From the NCBI RefSeq assembly GCF_019175385.1, contig NC_083341.1:65629800-65693799 (forward strand): 64,000 nucleotides of DNA, given 5' to 3'. The notes beneath the pieces were generated by a model that saw only the letters and a program-made list of their open reading frames with translations, did not search any database and was not told where the DNA came from. Shown here piece after piece: positions 1 to 11,944 of this stretch. How positions within the stretch are numbered: position 1 is the stretch's first letter; each line of letters opens with the position of its first letter. The translations under genes were made by a program, and so were the position numbers. This DNA is from Lycium barbarum (Eukaryota > Streptophyta > Magnoliopsida > Solanales > Solanaceae).

Positions 1-1986
1 TCAATCTCAGTATTGAAGTCATCTCGTTATTCTGATATTCATTATTCACCTAATTTGAGGAACCAACACATACAACTGGATCAACGAACAGTCAACAAAG
101 GTAATTTAGGATCATGGACTATGGTTATAGAAACTAAGCCCAATTGTGTCAAGTCTCAATATACTCAATTTGAGTCCATATAACACAAGTACATCACAAG
201 AATATCACAACAGAAGCCAAGTGCAGTGCAATGCAATGCAATAGTGTATGAAATGTATATGCAATGCAATGCAATGCTGTGTACACATGTACTCCGGACG
301 AAACAATTTACGTATCGGTAGTACAACCCATGGGGGACCCGTAGAGTCCATGTACCTCACGGTCCGGAGACAACCTGGATACCGCTACCTCACGATCCCA
401 GCACAAACCTCGGGATTCGCTACCACACAACCACGATTCCTGGACAACCATAGGGTATCGACGCTCACGTCACTCTCATCCAATCTAAACCCAGCTCATC
501 ACAGTGTTTCCTCAAGTATCATCAATGTATCAACAGTATATCATGGAGGATGATAATGCATGCAATGTATGAGTTCAACGTCAATGATCAGATAAATATC
601 ACAAGTACCAAGCATGGGTACACCAACAATATCATGAAAAGGCTACACAAGTCATATAGAACACTATCCTCGTATCAATCGTCAAAAGCAAGATACCACA
701 ATATCGTGAACAAGATATATCAATGGTCTCCAACAACCAATACGGACAAGTCACATAACCATATCACCTCATTTCTTCACTGCCTAACAATATCAATACA
801 TGATGATTACACTTTTTACTCATAAGATTACCACTAAACATCCGAACTAGAATCAATTCACGATCTTTGGTACATTTTATCTATTTCAATACCAAATAAG
901 ATTCACTATTAAAAGCATAGGACAAGTTATGCGCATCACACGGGAACTCCTCATCAAAGGGACATAGTAAACTAAGGACCGAATAACTAATCTTCCAAGT
1001 TACATGAAGTCCACCAATACTCAAGGAAAAACCAACACATGAGCCTAGGAAATCTACAGGCCACGAGCCCGAACACACAATCACATAACAGTAACATCCT
1101 AAGAATCCATCCCAAACTCCAAAATCCTATACATGCATTTTCTGTTTCATCTAATACACGAATATGTAAATCTAACTGGAGTCTACCGAAAAGGAAGCCG
1201 TAACCTACGTTTAGGCTGAACAGGAGCGCGAACATCCACTTGGATTCTATCTTCCATCTTCGTATGGAATCCATAGATCCGAGGGGCTCTAGGAATGATG
1301 AACATATTTACATAATCAAAGCTTGAAGAATTCGGGGTCATAGGGGTAAAATCGACATTCTTAATTTGCTAGACCAAGGTTCTTAATTATGAAAATCTCA
1401 CCTCTTTATGGAACACAAGGTTAATCTACCCAACTTACACTCTAACAACTATAACCCATTTAGGAAAATTAGAAGATTTAGGAAAAAACCCTCATTTTAA
1501 GCTTGCCATAATCACAAATGGTGTAAGAAGAAAAAGAGGAATTAAAGGAGAAGAATAGAGGGTTTTAAGGAAATTATTCCCAACATTTTGGTCTTAAGGA
1601 ACTGAAATTATCTCCAGGTGGCGGTTGTGACTTGGGAAAATAAAAGCTAAGTCAAGTCAATAAATAGGGTTTAAATAGGGAAATAACTAGCCGTCAGCCG
1701 TCGTGGCGGTCAATTGGTCGCTGTGGCGGCACCGCTGGGATGGTCTATCAGTGATAAAGCATCTCCACTTCGGCGGAGTCCCAGGCCGCTGTGGTGCCTT
1801 CGCTGGGGCGGCAGATCTACCGCTATGGCGGCATAACTGGGCCCAAATTCGACATTTTACACGCGACTCACACGATTGATACGATCAAGTTAATGATTTA
1901 ACAGCTAAAGATCCAGAGGTGTTTTAAAGGGGGTCAAGGTCGCGAATTTCCCGAAAGTCACAGGAATGACGAAACGGGTCGTTACA
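1..1986 (-). mobile_element. Family-A gypsy LTR, 5' part, cut by window edge
   Basis: On the minus strand this begins TGTAACGACCCGTTTCGTC at 1986 and matches the first ~1.98 kb of the plus-strand solo LTR at 13556-16247. The LTR 3' end lies left of the window, so TSD and status (solo LTR or 5' LTR of a longer element) cannot be decided. Because the sequence right of 1986 is pararetroviral and not a polypurine tract, it is not a 3' LTR. With the solo LTR it forms an inverted pair of about 2 kb arms spaced about 11.6 kb apart. Short reading frames inside are not genes. Confidence 0.88.
1690..1835 (-). promoter_or_regulatory. CCGCT/AGCGG dyad cluster in family-A LTR
   Basis: GC-rich stretch with repeated short dyads of the form CCGCnnnnGCGG (for example accgctatggcggc), in otherwise AT-rich DNA, about 150-300 bases from the LTR 5' end. 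The same cluster occurs at 13715-13870 and 16690-16860. It lies upstream of a TATTTAAA-like motif, so it is probably U3; a regulatory role is inference. Confidence 0.5.
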
Positions 1987-1994
1987 TAACCTTA

Positions 1995-2410
1995 CTTGTC
2001 TTACTTTAGCCAATCCTAATTGGCAAAAAATCATTGAGACAGATGCTTTTGATATTGGATCTGGAGGGATATTAAAACAATATTCCCCGGAAGATAAACA
2101 GGAGTATTTGGTTCAATTTTATTCTGGTAAATGGAATACTTGCCAAAAAAATTATGCAACTGTGGCTGAGGAAATTCTTGCTATAGTAAAATGTGTTCTT
2201 AAATTTCAAGGTGATTTATATAATCTAAATTTTTTAATAAAACTGACTGTCAAGCAGCCAAATTTATGTTTAATAATGATTGTAAACAGGATGTTTCTAA
2301 ACAGATGTTTGCAAGATGGCAAGCTTTATTAGCGCCATTTGATTTCGAAATTCGTTATAGAAAAGGTTCATATAATAGTCTCCTGATTTTCTTACACGAG
2401 AATATTTGAG
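1995..2410 (+). pseudogene. Pararetroviral RNase H domain, C-terminal remnant
   Basis: Translation shows the RNase H signature ETDAFDIGSGG near 2035-2070, with a catalytic-type Asp, and then the typical block around FYSGKWNTCQKNYAT (near 2117-2160) and a region ending in an MFARWQALLAPFDFEI-type stretch (near 2303-2350). This is the end of the caulimovirid polyprotein; RNase H removes the RNA strand during reverse transcription. The reading frame is interrupted, with the longest open piece 2108-2332 followed by a shift. The upstream part is lost at the LTR junction. Not functional. Confidence 0.7.
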
Positions 2411-2442
2411 TTCATAAACCTCATCATTATGTTATCTACAGG

Positions 2443-3656
2443 ATGAGACCGCAGTATAGCCCTAACTCTAATAGAGGACAGGGAGGAAGAAGAACGACCA
2501 AAGGAACAGGCAGAGGAACTGTTCTTGCCCAAATGGGTAACCAAAGGCTTATTGTTGATAATATTGCAGGATCTTCCAGTAATAGCAAGGAGGAAATAAC
2601 ATATCAACAATATCTGGATTTCATAAAATCCAAAAAGAATGATGATAATATGTCGCCTTCATATTCTAGTGCCCTTATTGAAGATGATCTTGAGGACACA
2701 GACTCATATGATCAAAATGAAAACAGAGAGTTAATAATTCTCTTAGAAAATGAAGATCTACAATGGAAGGATGAACCTTGGAAAATAATGCAAAGGTATT
2801 TTGATGCTGCGTCATACGCTACACATACTTATAAGTATCAGATGAATTATGAGTTGATTCTCTCTTCCATGGGATTGACAGAATTTCAACATATTTATCT
2901 TGCTGATAGCAAAAAAGTTTATAACTTTTCAAAAATTATTATTAAAAAGGTTTTTCTCCAACTAAATGGGGATTAAGCACTCTCAAGGAAAGGGATTATA
3001 TCCATCCTGAGCAAAAGATCCCAGTTAAATTTAATTATTGGGACTACGTCGAGGGCTTTAATAAAGTTCTTTTATATGAAAATAATAATAAAAAATATTC
3101 TTGGTTTATAAAAATATGTGTCAATGTTTATAAACAAGGCATACCAAATTGGTTCTGCTAATGGTGAATTCATTATGGTCCAACAATCAAAATATTGCCT
3201 GAACCCTTCAAGAGTTTATATATTGAATGGGTTAAAGTTTCCCCCAAGATAATAGAGTTGGAAACTAATACTACATTCTTTGATGGAATAACTAATATGT
3301 ATTTATTCATTGAATTTTCTATTTCATGGATTATGAAATGGTCAGTAGAAGTGGGTTATACCCCTCAAAATCTTCCTTGTCTTAACCGAATGTTTTATAC
3401 AAAATTCTGGAAGAAACTTATTCAAAAAACAGTCGATGGTAATATTCCTGACCAAGAATTAATAGATCAGATTGAAGCTACTATAGCAAGATATAGAGAT
3501 TCAATCAATTCCAGACAACAGAGGGAAATTCCCAGTCCCTTCCAGCACATAGCTAGAATAATCCAGATGAAAAAAAGGGTTATATCCCGAGAAGAAATGA
3601 TAGCATCTTATATGGAAGAATTCAAAAAAAGATTTAGTACAAAAGCCGGACATTGA
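2443..3656 (+). pseudogene. Pararetroviral downstream ORF, frameshifted
   Basis: Two large open pieces in different frames (2443-2976 and 3195-3656), joined by a stretch that is open only with frame changes and contains a stop near 3161. The first piece has a Gly/Arg-rich N-terminus (NRGQGGRRTTKGTGRG), then a long hydrophilic region. The second has a Trp/Tyr-rich part (IMKWSVEVGYTPQNLPCL) and a charged helical tail. It starts about 30 bases after the RNase H remnant, where florendovirus-type genomes carry an ORF of unknown function. I know no biochemical role. At least two frameshifts plus the stop make it a relic. Confidence 0.6.
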
Positions 3657-3657
3657 G

Positions 3658-3867
3658 ATGCCCTTCGATATATCCATGGCATCTATTGGTAATACCACAG
3701 ACAACGACAACGATGATGAAGATCAGACCTGTTTAATAGGAGAATCTCAAGGAGATGATGCTCCAGACGATGTAGAATTTGTTTTTGGCACAATTCAAAA
3801 TTCAGAAGGAAAAATCTTCCACCTCCGCAAAAGACAAAAGAAAAGAAAAGAAGAAGTGATAAACTGA
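3658..3867 (+). pseudogene. Acidic then basic tail of the pararetroviral downstream ORF
   Basis: Short open frame directly after the TGA that ends the previous piece, back in the frame of the 2443 piece. It is very acidic (runs of D and E around 3700-3770) and ends in a lysine/arginine cluster (RKRQKKRKEE). It is probably the C-terminal part of the same viral ORF, separated by mutation, and not an independent gene. Function unknown. Confidence 0.45.
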
Positions 3868-4290
3868 CCCAGTATTCAACAATAATGCTGAAAAGCAGAC
3901 AAAGACTTTCATAAAAAAATTTCTTTAATAAAGCAAGTTTTTTCTTTCTTTTTTTCAATCATTTCACTTTGTTTTCTTTCTTTCTTTCCTTTAATTATTG
4001 CATTTTTCTTTTTCAAATTTCTAGATAGTTTTTGTTATCTGTATTTTGCTTTTCAAAAAAGCTACCACATAATTTTGCTTTACTTTTTATTTTTTTTGGC
4101 CACTTGTCGGCCATTTCTATTTTCTCAATTTTCATATTGATCCGTTATAAAAGGATCATTTAGTTAAGAAAGAAGGTAGGTTTTGACAGACCCCCTTCTC
4201 TACTTGTAAAAATACTCTTTCTATAATAAAAGTTTGTTGTTTACTATACCTTCATCTCTGCTGAGCACAACTTCCATCCATTAGGTAATT
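3868..4290 (+). promoter_or_regulatory. Pararetroviral intergenic region with TATA box and AATAAA
   Basis: Pyrimidine-rich stretch (repeated TTTCTTTC, 3940-4010), then TTATAAAAGG at 4145-4154 and AATAAA at 4225-4230. In caulimovirids the intergenic region holds the pregenomic promoter with a poly(A) signal shortly after the TATA box so that the transcript is terminally redundant; the spacing here fits. No TGGTATCAGAGC-type primer site is visible after it, so the leader is lost or decayed. Confidence 0.5.
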
Positions 4291-6446
4291 TGTTTTTGTT
4301 TTATTTTATTTAGATTTAAATTTTAATTTACATAGTCATATTTAGCCTAAATGACATGCTAAAAATCTTGTGTTGGACTATATCACACTAAACTACTAGG
4401 TATTATGGTGAAAATGATTTAATTAGCTAGGATTCACCAAAGATGGTACTGAGGTCAGGTAGAGAATAACACAGGCGGATTGTTCAAATTCAGACAGTGG
4501 TCCTGTTCATGTGCCCGCTGAGCCGAGGTGGAATTAGGGCTATTTTTGGACTTGTTCTGAGTTGGACAACCTCCTTGCTAGGGTTATTAACCTAGTAAAA
4601 GTTCCTTTGCAGTATCATCAAATATTTATGATATTAAATATATACAAATATAAATTTAATTGAGTTAATTTTCCTATTTCAGGGAAGAGAGAGAAAAAAA
4701 TTGAATAATTAATATGTGATAGCAGAAAGGAAGCCAAGTTTTATGGGTTGGGGTGTCAATTATTAATTAAGATCCTATTTAGTGGTAATCCATAAATAAT
4801 TATATTATTCTTTCTATGTATTGTATATTTTATATGTTATTGTAGAGTACAATTGGTTGGCACATAGAGTAATATATTCATAGATTAGGTATATCGTAAT
4901 ATTATATACTATATACCCAAATAATATTATTATATTATATACTATATACAAACTTAAATATACTAATTTCTACTATTTTATTCACAAATATTTGTTATCA
5001 TCTTTTCAGTTAAATATACCAATTTGAATATACCATATACTTTTTAAGGTATATTTTCATGTACATTTCTTATACCATTTTTCCATATACCATATCTTTT
5101 CATGTACTTTTATTAATATTAATATATTCCAATAATTTCTTTTAGTCAAAAAAATAATAATTGAATCATCATCAAGTGAAATTAAAAAAAGAAGAATAAA
5201 AAGGAGGAAACAAAAGAAAAAAAAGTCTTTTTAAAACGGTAGATGGAATATGGGATTTGAAGTTGATTTTTTGTATGTTTATTTGGAAAATTACAGTCCA
5301 ATATTTTTGAAAAAAAGAAAGTAAAAAGTGGATATGCTTTAATGGTAGTAACTCCTAAAATTAAGTATTATTAATATTTTAGAAATTTAAAAAAGTTATA
5401 TTTTTGTAATTAAGAAGTTAAAATTTTGAATAAGTTGTATTTATGTAATCTTTTGAAAGTAGTTGTAATAGTTTTAGTTACTATTTAAAAAAGTTGTATT
5501 TGTGTGACTTTCCCTTAATTAAAAAGTGAAAAGACTAATAAATTAATAAATAAATCCATTACTAGTTGTACCATGCCGATAAAGAAACGAAATCTAAAGA
5601 ACATATGCATTTAAAATTAATTGAGAACTTAAATATTTCAAGGTTGATGTAAGAGTTCTACAACTGTAGCTAGGTTGTTTCGTAAATTTCAGTTTCTTAT
5701 TAATAATATACACTTCAATTGACGAAGAAGTTTGCCCAAACAGGAGTTTAACAGTTGACTGTTCTATCTTACCCCGAGTAGCAATAGGTTGAGACTCTTC
5801 ATCAACACTTTTGTTGTCACCTTCTGCATCCGTTGTCTCTTGAAATTTTTTATGTGAATGACATTAATGATGATTACCATAAATATTTTAATATTTTATT
5901 CTTATACATAATACATTTTTTACAAAATGTTATTAGATAATATTTGAGTATGGCTATTATAGAGAGATAGTTTTACAAAGAGTGTACCGCTATAATGAAT
6001 GCCACTACTGTTACAGGTCGAATGCTGTTATAGAGAAGTAAAATATAACATGAAAGATCGGTTCCGGAGATAATCAGTCCGTTATAGTGAAATGATGTAA
6101 TAACGAATGACAATTATAGAGAGGATTGACTGTAAATATAATTATCTATGTAAAGAGATATTTAATCGAGGATTTTCAGTTTAAGGCTTGTTTTTATTTT
6201 GTGCTCATCTAGAAAAACTAATAGTCAAAAAATAAATAAAGCACATTTAATACATTTTAATGTGTAATCAAAAAATTGGATTGCTCAAAAAATTATTTAA
6301 GACTACAAATCTTTTTACTTTGGTTAAGTCGCGTATAAAAGAAAAGCTACCGAACATAAAAACACATGCGTTCATCTCTTTTTTAGTGAACAAAAAAGAA
6401 TTAAATGGCGAGAGAACTAACTAGGGGAGGAATATTGAGGGGTATG
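4291..6446. other. AT-rich spacer, no gene recognised
   Basis: About 2.2 kb of very AT-rich DNA without a believable coding frame. 4860-5110 has repeated ATATAC/TATACC words (near-duplicate blocks around ATTATATACTATATAC at 4897 and 4930). 5945-6140 has several copies of a GTTATAGAGAG-like word, which may be a worn interspersed repeat, but I could not define its ends. No TSD-bounded element was found here. Confidence 0.6.
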
Positions 6447-6451
6447 GATAC
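6447..6451. repeat. TSD GATAC, left copy (copia)
   Basis: GATAC directly before the left LTR; the same five bases follow the right LTR at 11940-11944. Confidence 0.9.
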
Positions 6452-6731
6452 TGTTAACAGCGGAAAATCGAAGAACGTAATGTATAAATTGACTAGGGTT
6501 CAAAATGCTAGATATAACTAGAGAGAGAAATTTTATTATGTCAAAATCTGAAAATGAATAATGTGTCTGATCTTTTGTGTTTCCCCTCTTTACATTGTGG
6601 GCCTCATACTTTACAAAGCGGGTCAAGCCCAATATAGAATAAGTAAAACAAGGTAAAGAATAACAAAGAATAAACTGGCCCAATAACCAAAATAACAAAA
6701 CTATTAATTAGGAACTGGAGGTATTCCAACA
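6452..6731 (-). repeat. Copia 3' LTR
   Basis: 280 bases, the same length as the 5' LTR at 11660-11939 and differing from it at scattered positions. Contains a conserved stretch around GAGAGAAATTTTATTATG. Confidence 0.93.
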
Positions 6732-8242
6732 CCCCCCTTCAAGTTGGAGGATGACAAAATCCCCAACTTGGGAAGAAAGCCATGATGAGATGCACCTCCA
6801 AGAACCTTAGTGAAAATATCAGCCAACTTAGTGGAGCTGGAAGTATGAAGCAAATGTATAAGACCATCAGCCCGCTTTGTCCGGACAAAGTGGCAATCCA
6901 ATTCAATGTGCTTGGTACGCTCATGAAACACCGGATTACGAGCAATGTGAATGACAGCTTGATTGTCACAGTAAACAGGAATGGAAGGACAGGTGACAAC
7001 CAAATCAGACAACAACATGGACAACCAAGTTACCTCAGCCACTACTTTACTCATGGCCATGTACTCAGCCTCAGCCAAGGACAGAGAAACAACAGGCTGC
7101 TTCTTGGATTTCCAAGCAACCAAACATCCACCTAGCAAAACACAGAAACCAGAAACTGATTTGCGAGTATCAGAACAGGCAGCCCAGTCACTATCACAGA
7201 ACGCAGAGACAGAGTGATCATTGTTGGAGATGAAAAAAATACCATGGGTAGCAATGCCCTTCAAGCATCTCAAAAGATGTAAAGCAGCCTTCATATGTGG
7301 TAAGCAAGGGGATTGCATAAATTGACTGAGATGTTGGACAGCAAAACATATATTAGGTCTGGTATGAGTAAGGAAGTTTAACTTCCCAATCAAAGATCTA
7401 TATTCATCAGGCTTAGGTAGCGGGTCACCCTCTTTTTGCTTCAACTTAACAGTCATGTCGAGAAGACACAAAATAGGAGAAACATCATTGCAGTTGAAAG
7501 TCCGCAAAAGATCATGAATAAACTTCTTTTGGTGCAAAAGAACCCCTGAATCAGTGTAAAGGACCTCAATCCCTAAAAAGTAATTGAGACATCTCAAATC
7601 TTTGATCCGGAACTGTTTGTGTAGAAAAGACTTTAAGGTGTCAATTTCAGTGGCATTAGTGCCAGTGAGGATAATGTCATCGACATAAACAGCCAATAAT
7701 ACAAAAGATGAACCAGAACTTCCAGTAAACAGGGAATAATCATTAAGGGAATGTGTGTAACCCCTAGAGAAAAGAGCTTGGGACAATTTAGAATACCATT
7801 ATCTAGAAGCTTGTCTTAACCCATAGAGGGATTTTTGCAACTTGCAAGCCAAAGGAACAGAAGAAGAACTATCAGATAATGAATAACCAGGGGGCAATTT
7901 CATGTAGACTTCCTTATCAAGGTCTCCATGCAAGAATGCATTATTGACATCTAACTGGAATAGAGGCCATTTCTGCTTGACAGCAACAACAACAAGGGTT
8001 TTGACAGTGGTCATCTTGACTACCGCCTAGAAAGTCTGATGAAAATCAATTCCTTCAACCTGAGTATGCCCCCTAACAACTAATCTAACTTTATATCTCT
8101 CTACAGACCTATCAGCTTTGTATTTTACTTTATAAAACCATTTGCACCCTATTGGTTTCTTCCCAGATGGTAGGTCAACAATATTCCAGGTCTGGTTAGC
8201 TTCCAGAGCAGCGAATTCAGCCTTCATAGCCTCTTGCCACAT
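6704..8242 (-). pseudogene. Copia reverse transcriptase and RNase H
   Basis: The minus-strand reading frame is continuous from 8242 to 6704 apart from stops near 8024 and 7796. RT begins with a [18 protein letters not shown] block, then [20 protein letters not shown], the [12 protein letters not shown] motif (LDVKTAFL-like in the family) and the catalytic YVDDIILTG at about 7690-7665. RNase H follows with CDSDWAACSDTRKSVSGFC, SLAEAEYMA, the DNQAVIHIARNPVFHERTKH block and the DIFTK C-terminal hallmark. The stop at 7796 falls where family members have a Gln (QASR-stop-WYSKL), fitting C-to-T change. The product would copy the element's RNA to DNA in cytoplasmic particles; this copy is inactive. 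Confidence 0.92.
6732..6740 (-). other. Copia polypurine tract
   Basis: Reads GAAGGGGGG on the minus strand, immediately next to the 3' LTR: the plus-strand DNA priming site. Confidence 0.85.
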
Positions 8243-8851
8243 ATGAATGGAGGCGGCCCGATTATAAGTGTAAGGTTAAAAAATTGGTTGATCAAAAGTA
8301 GCAGTCATGGAGAACACAGACCTGGGGCATGCTGGAATGGAAGGAAGATTACAAATAAAATCATCAAGGTAAGCGGGCCGAGTCTGAGGTCTGGATGAAG
8401 TTTTTAGTGGAGGAGGAGCAGGTACAAAAGAAGCAGGGGTAGGATCAGGATTGACATCAGGAACAGAAGGAGGAGGAGGGGAAACAAGTGGTGAAGAGGT
8501 AGGAGGAACTGGAGGATGTCTAGCAGAGGAAAGGGAAGGAACAGGAGGATCAAAGACAGGAGCAATAGCAGGAAAAATGGGAGGATCAGAAGCCTATTTG
8601 ACAGAAAAGGGGAAAATAGTTTCATGAAACACCACATCCCTAGATATAAAGCAGGTTTTGGACTGAAGATTTTACAGCTTATAGCCTTTCTTAGAAAATG
8701 GGTAACCCAAAAATACACAAAGAATAGATCTAGGGGAAAGTTTGTCTTTATGTAGCTTAGGGACAGTGGCATAGGCTAGACATCCAAAACTTCTAAGATG
8801 CAAATAAGAAGGAGAAGAACTATAAAGGATTTGAAAAGGACATTTGTTTTG
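8243..8851 (-). pseudogene. Copia IN-RT linker, heavily stopped
   Basis: Between integrase and RT the same frame can be followed but has many stops. It keeps a recognisable integrase C-terminal block (RSFGCLAYATVPKLHKDKL, then LGYPFSKKGYKL, near 8690-8800). The rest is Ser/Pro-rich linker, as is usual in copia polyproteins. Confidence 0.65.
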
Positions 8852-9706
8852 TTAAAGATGAGAGGGGAACCTGTTAATAAGGTAAGTGGCAGTAAGAACA
8901 CAGTCTCCCCAAAAACTTATAGGAAGAGAGGATTGAAAAAGTAGGGCCCTAGCAGTTTTAAGTAAGTGTTTATGTTTTCTCTCAACAATCCCATTTTGTT
9001 GTGGGGTGTGAGAACAAGACATTTGATGAATGATGCCCATGGCAGAGAAAAATTTAGACCCAGAAATACTAGATCCTAGTTCAAGTGCATTGTCACTCCT
9101 AATTGTTTGAACAGTGGAGTGAAACTGGGTTGAAACCATGGCAATGAATGCCTTAACCAGGTCAAAGGCATTACTGTTAGCACCCATAAGGTGGGTCCAA
9201 GTGGCCCTAGCGTAGTCATCTACTATAGTTAAAAAATACCTTGCCCCAGTGGAAGTGGGAGAGTGATAAGGTCCCCATGTGTCAATATGAACTAATTGAA
9301 AAGGTAAGGAAGAATGAGTCACACTATCTGGGAATGGAAGTCTAGTTTGCCTTGCTAAAGGGCATGTAGAACAAGGGAATGACTGTTTAGGGGAATGAGA
9401 TGAGTTAATGACAGAAATATCTTTCATTCTAGAAAAAGGCATATGTCCAAGTCTATAATGCCAAACAACATCCATTTTATTTATAGAAACAGTGGCAGAT
9501 TTACAATGAGAATCATCATTGCTAATAGCAGAAACAGAATCAGTAGCAGGAATTAGACTAGTAGAAACAGTGCTGGAATTAAAAAAGGAAGAAACATAAT
9601 TCAGAGATGGTGCACCAGCAACAGGTATGTGCAATTTATATAACCCATTGTCCAATCTACCAATGACCAGAGGCTTCCTCAGAGAAGGGCCCTGTAAAGA
9701 GCACAA
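8852..9706 (-). pseudogene. Copia integrase (with pre-integrase zinc domain)
   Basis: Open minus-strand frame of 284 codons. The pre-integrase zinc domain shows HYRLGHMPFSRM followed by CSTCPLARQTRLPF (HHCC-type ligands). The catalytic core shows VHIDTWGPY (first Asp), TIRSDNALE (second Asp) and QNGIVERKHKHLL (Glu), a complete DDE triad. Integrase inserts the cDNA and makes the 5-bp duplication seen at this element's ends. A stop at 9719 separates it from the protease piece in the same frame. Confidence 0.92.
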
Positions 9707-9950
9707 AGTTCTGGTAAATTAGGCAATGCCATCAAATTGGGTAACTAAATGATGCACAAAAATGAGGTTGTACTGAAAACTTGGTACATAAAGGACATTG
9801 TGTAAAGTAAGATTAGATAAAAGTGATAGAGAGACAGTATTGGTAACTTTGACTTTATACCCATTAGGCAGGGAAACTAGACAGGGAATAGACAATGATT
9901 TGATATCAAAGAGAAGGGACAACTGAGAAGCCATGTGATCTGATGCCCAG
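9707..9950 (-). pseudogene. Copia protease, frameshifted
   Basis: The protease starts with WIIDSG (active-site Asp, about 9960-9945) in the gag frame. Immediately afterwards the frame changes; the continuation is in the 9934-9719 piece, which shows the LHNVLYVPSFQYNLI block typical of copia aspartic proteases. A single-base indel near 9945 therefore splits the protease just after the active site. Confidence 0.8.
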
Positions 9951-11232
9951 AGTCAATTATCCAAACAGAACTATCAATAACTGTTGAAAACATACCAAGT
10001 TTAAGCAATACACTATGAGTGGCCAACCTACCAGCAAAGTGAGCAGAATCCATTAAAGATTGAGAGGCATCAGGATGGATGTGCGTATTCTTCAATACTT
10101 GCAGAAGCTGGGAATGTTTCTCCTTACTCAGACCAAGGCTCTCAAAGTTGTGTCCATGTTTGGGGGAAGTACCAGATTCATCAGAGGAATAAAAAACAGC
10201 ATTGGCATTTGTTTTCTTTGTACCACCAGAATTTTTACCAAACTTGAAAGAAGGGGGATATCCATGAAGTCTATGACACTTTTCCATGAGATGCCCTGTT
10301 CTCTTGTAGTACTTACATAATAGAGAATCAATATCCACTTTAGGGTTATATTGTTGCCTAAAAGAAGAAGAGTGTGGTGGTTGTCTAAAAGTGTGTTGAA
10401 ACTGCATTTGCTTGGGAGGATGGTTAAATTGTTGTCTAGAGCTACCAGCATGAAAGGATGCAGATTCAGAGGTGAATTGAGAAGCAGCTGAGACTTGTCT
10501 CTATTTCTCATCACTAAGAAGGATGTTGTAAACTGTGTCAATGGAAGGAAGGGGCTTAATCATGAGAATGTTGCTCCTTACTTGCATGTAAGTTTCATTC
10601 AAACCCATAAGGAACTGGTATACCCTCTGTTCATCCTCACCCTTGGCACCACCACTACAAGTGCATCTATTTGCAGAACTAACAGAGATTGAAGCCAACT
10701 CATTCCAGAGTTGTTTAAACTTACTAAAATATGAGGATATATCTAAAGCACCTTGAGAAATGTGAGCTAGATCTTTATTGAGTTCAAACACCCTTGCCCC
10801 ATCGGCTTTCCCATACCTATCCTCTAATTCTTTCCAAATGCCTTGAGCAAGTTCAGAATATACAACTCTACGATGAATGTCCTTAGTGACAGAGTTTGCA
10901 AGCCACACAACAACCAGATCATTGCATCTCTGCCATTGCCTAAGGAGAGGTGAATCACGAGGAGGTTTCTCAAAGTTTCCCAGAACAAAATCAATTTTAT
11001 TTCTAACAGATAGAGCAATGAGGATAGATCTGCGCCAACTACCACAAGAAGTTCCATCAAATCGGTCTGTAACTAGAGAGGAACCTAAAATGTCGGAGGG
11101 ATGAATATACAATGGGTGGCAAGGATGCGTGTAGTCATTAGGGTCAAAAGGCAAACTAGTAGAGGCAGTAGTTGTTCCTACGTTTGAAGTCACATTATCC
11201 GAATTAAGCGGAGAATAAATACTCTCAGGCAT
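9951..11232 (-). pseudogene. Copia gag (capsid and zinc knuckle)
   Basis: Start taken at the ATG at 11232 (MPESIYSPLNS). The capsid part has TDRFDGTSCGSWRRSIL and the WLANSVTKDIHRRVVY to FSKFKQLWNEL region of the plant copia gag families. One in-frame TAG at 10501-10503 interrupts it; the same frame continues to the nucleocapsid knuckle CKYYKRTGHLMEKC near 10310, where the second ligand Cys has become Tyr. Gag forms the particle and packages RNA. The stop and the lost ligand make it inactive. Confidence 0.88.
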
Positions 11233-11647
11233 GATGAATATAAAAAAACTATTGCTTACAGATGAAGCATCAATCAACACAAAACCCTAGAAATCAAATC
11301 AATCACAAACAGAGATTATCTATAGGAAGGAACGAAAGTACCAGGCTTCTTTCACTACCAAAAGAAGTAACAGCCTTGACTTTACCAAAAAAGCACCAAA
11401 AAAACATCACCAGCGAACAAATCTGTACCACATTCACCAGATTTGACCGGAAAACCCACCGGAAATGTCAAAACTTCACCCGGAAAACCAACGATAGCAT
11501 AAAACTTACCGGAGGAAACTCGTCGATGAGCAAAACACCAAATATGAAGAAAAACGATGAAAGACCTGATCGAATCACAAAAAACCAACGAAAACCCTTG
11601 AAATCACCATCAGAAGAAAGAGAAGACCTGGATCTACAAGATTCCGG

Positions 11648-11659
11648 GCTCTGATACCA
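11648..11659 (-). other. Copia primer-binding site
   Basis: Minus strand TGGTATCAGAGC, complementary to the 3' end of initiator tRNA-Met, directly abutting the 5' LTR with no spacer. Confidence 0.9.
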
Positions 11660-11939
11660 TGTTAACAATGGAAAATCAAAGAAAGTAATGTCTAAATTGA
11701 CTAGGGTTCGAAATGCTAGATAGAACTAGAGAGAGAAATTTTATTATGTCAAAATCTGAGAATGAATAATGTGTCTGATCTTTTGTGTTTCCCCCCTTTA
11801 CATAGTGGGCCTCATACTTTACAAAGCGGATCAAGCCCAATACAGAATATGTAAAACAAGGTAAAGAATAACAAAGAATAAAATGGCCCAATAACCAAAA
11901 TAATAAAATTATTAATCAGGAACTGGAGGTATTCTAACA
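11660..11939 (-). repeat. Copia 5' LTR
   Basis: 280 bases, TGTT...AACA, followed by the right TSD copy GATAC at 11940-11944. Confidence 0.93.
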
Positions 11940-11944
11940 GATAC

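Larger units (their letters stand above)
1987..4290 (+). mobile_element. Endogenous pararetrovirus segment (Caulimoviridae), broken
   Basis: Order seen: end of an RNase H domain, a downstream ORF in pieces, a pyrimidine-rich intergenic stretch, a TATA box and a polyadenylation-type signal. There are no LTRs. An RNase H end followed by a separate downstream ORF and then a promoter-containing intergenic region fits caulimovirids with an ORF after the polyprotein (florendovirus- or solendovirus-like); the genus is uncertain. The left side stops abruptly at the family-A LTR at 1986, so that LTR may have inserted into it; movement, coat, protease and reverse-transcriptase regions are not in the window. 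All coding parts carry stops or frameshifts. The right boundary near 4290 is approximate. Confidence 0.75.
6452..11939 (-). mobile_element. Ty1/copia LTR retrotransposon, complete but decayed
   Basis: Two 280-bp LTRs beginning TGTTAAC and ending in AACA, TSD GATAC, a primer-binding site complementary to initiator tRNA-Met and a polypurine tract. Domain order on the minus strand is gag, protease, integrase, reverse transcriptase, RNase H, the copia order. The lineage within copia is not assigned. Coding is disrupted by stops, several of which look like CAA/CAG to TAA/TAG changes, and by one clear frameshift in protease, so the copy cannot move on its own. Confidence 0.95.

Noticed and set aside
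5945..6140. A defined transposon with GTTATAGAGAG words
   Set aside because: No terminal repeats or TSD could be located; noted only as part of the spacer.
10495..11104. Plus-strand open frames across the copia gag
   Set aside because: Shadows of the minus-strand gag, which has clear family motifs.
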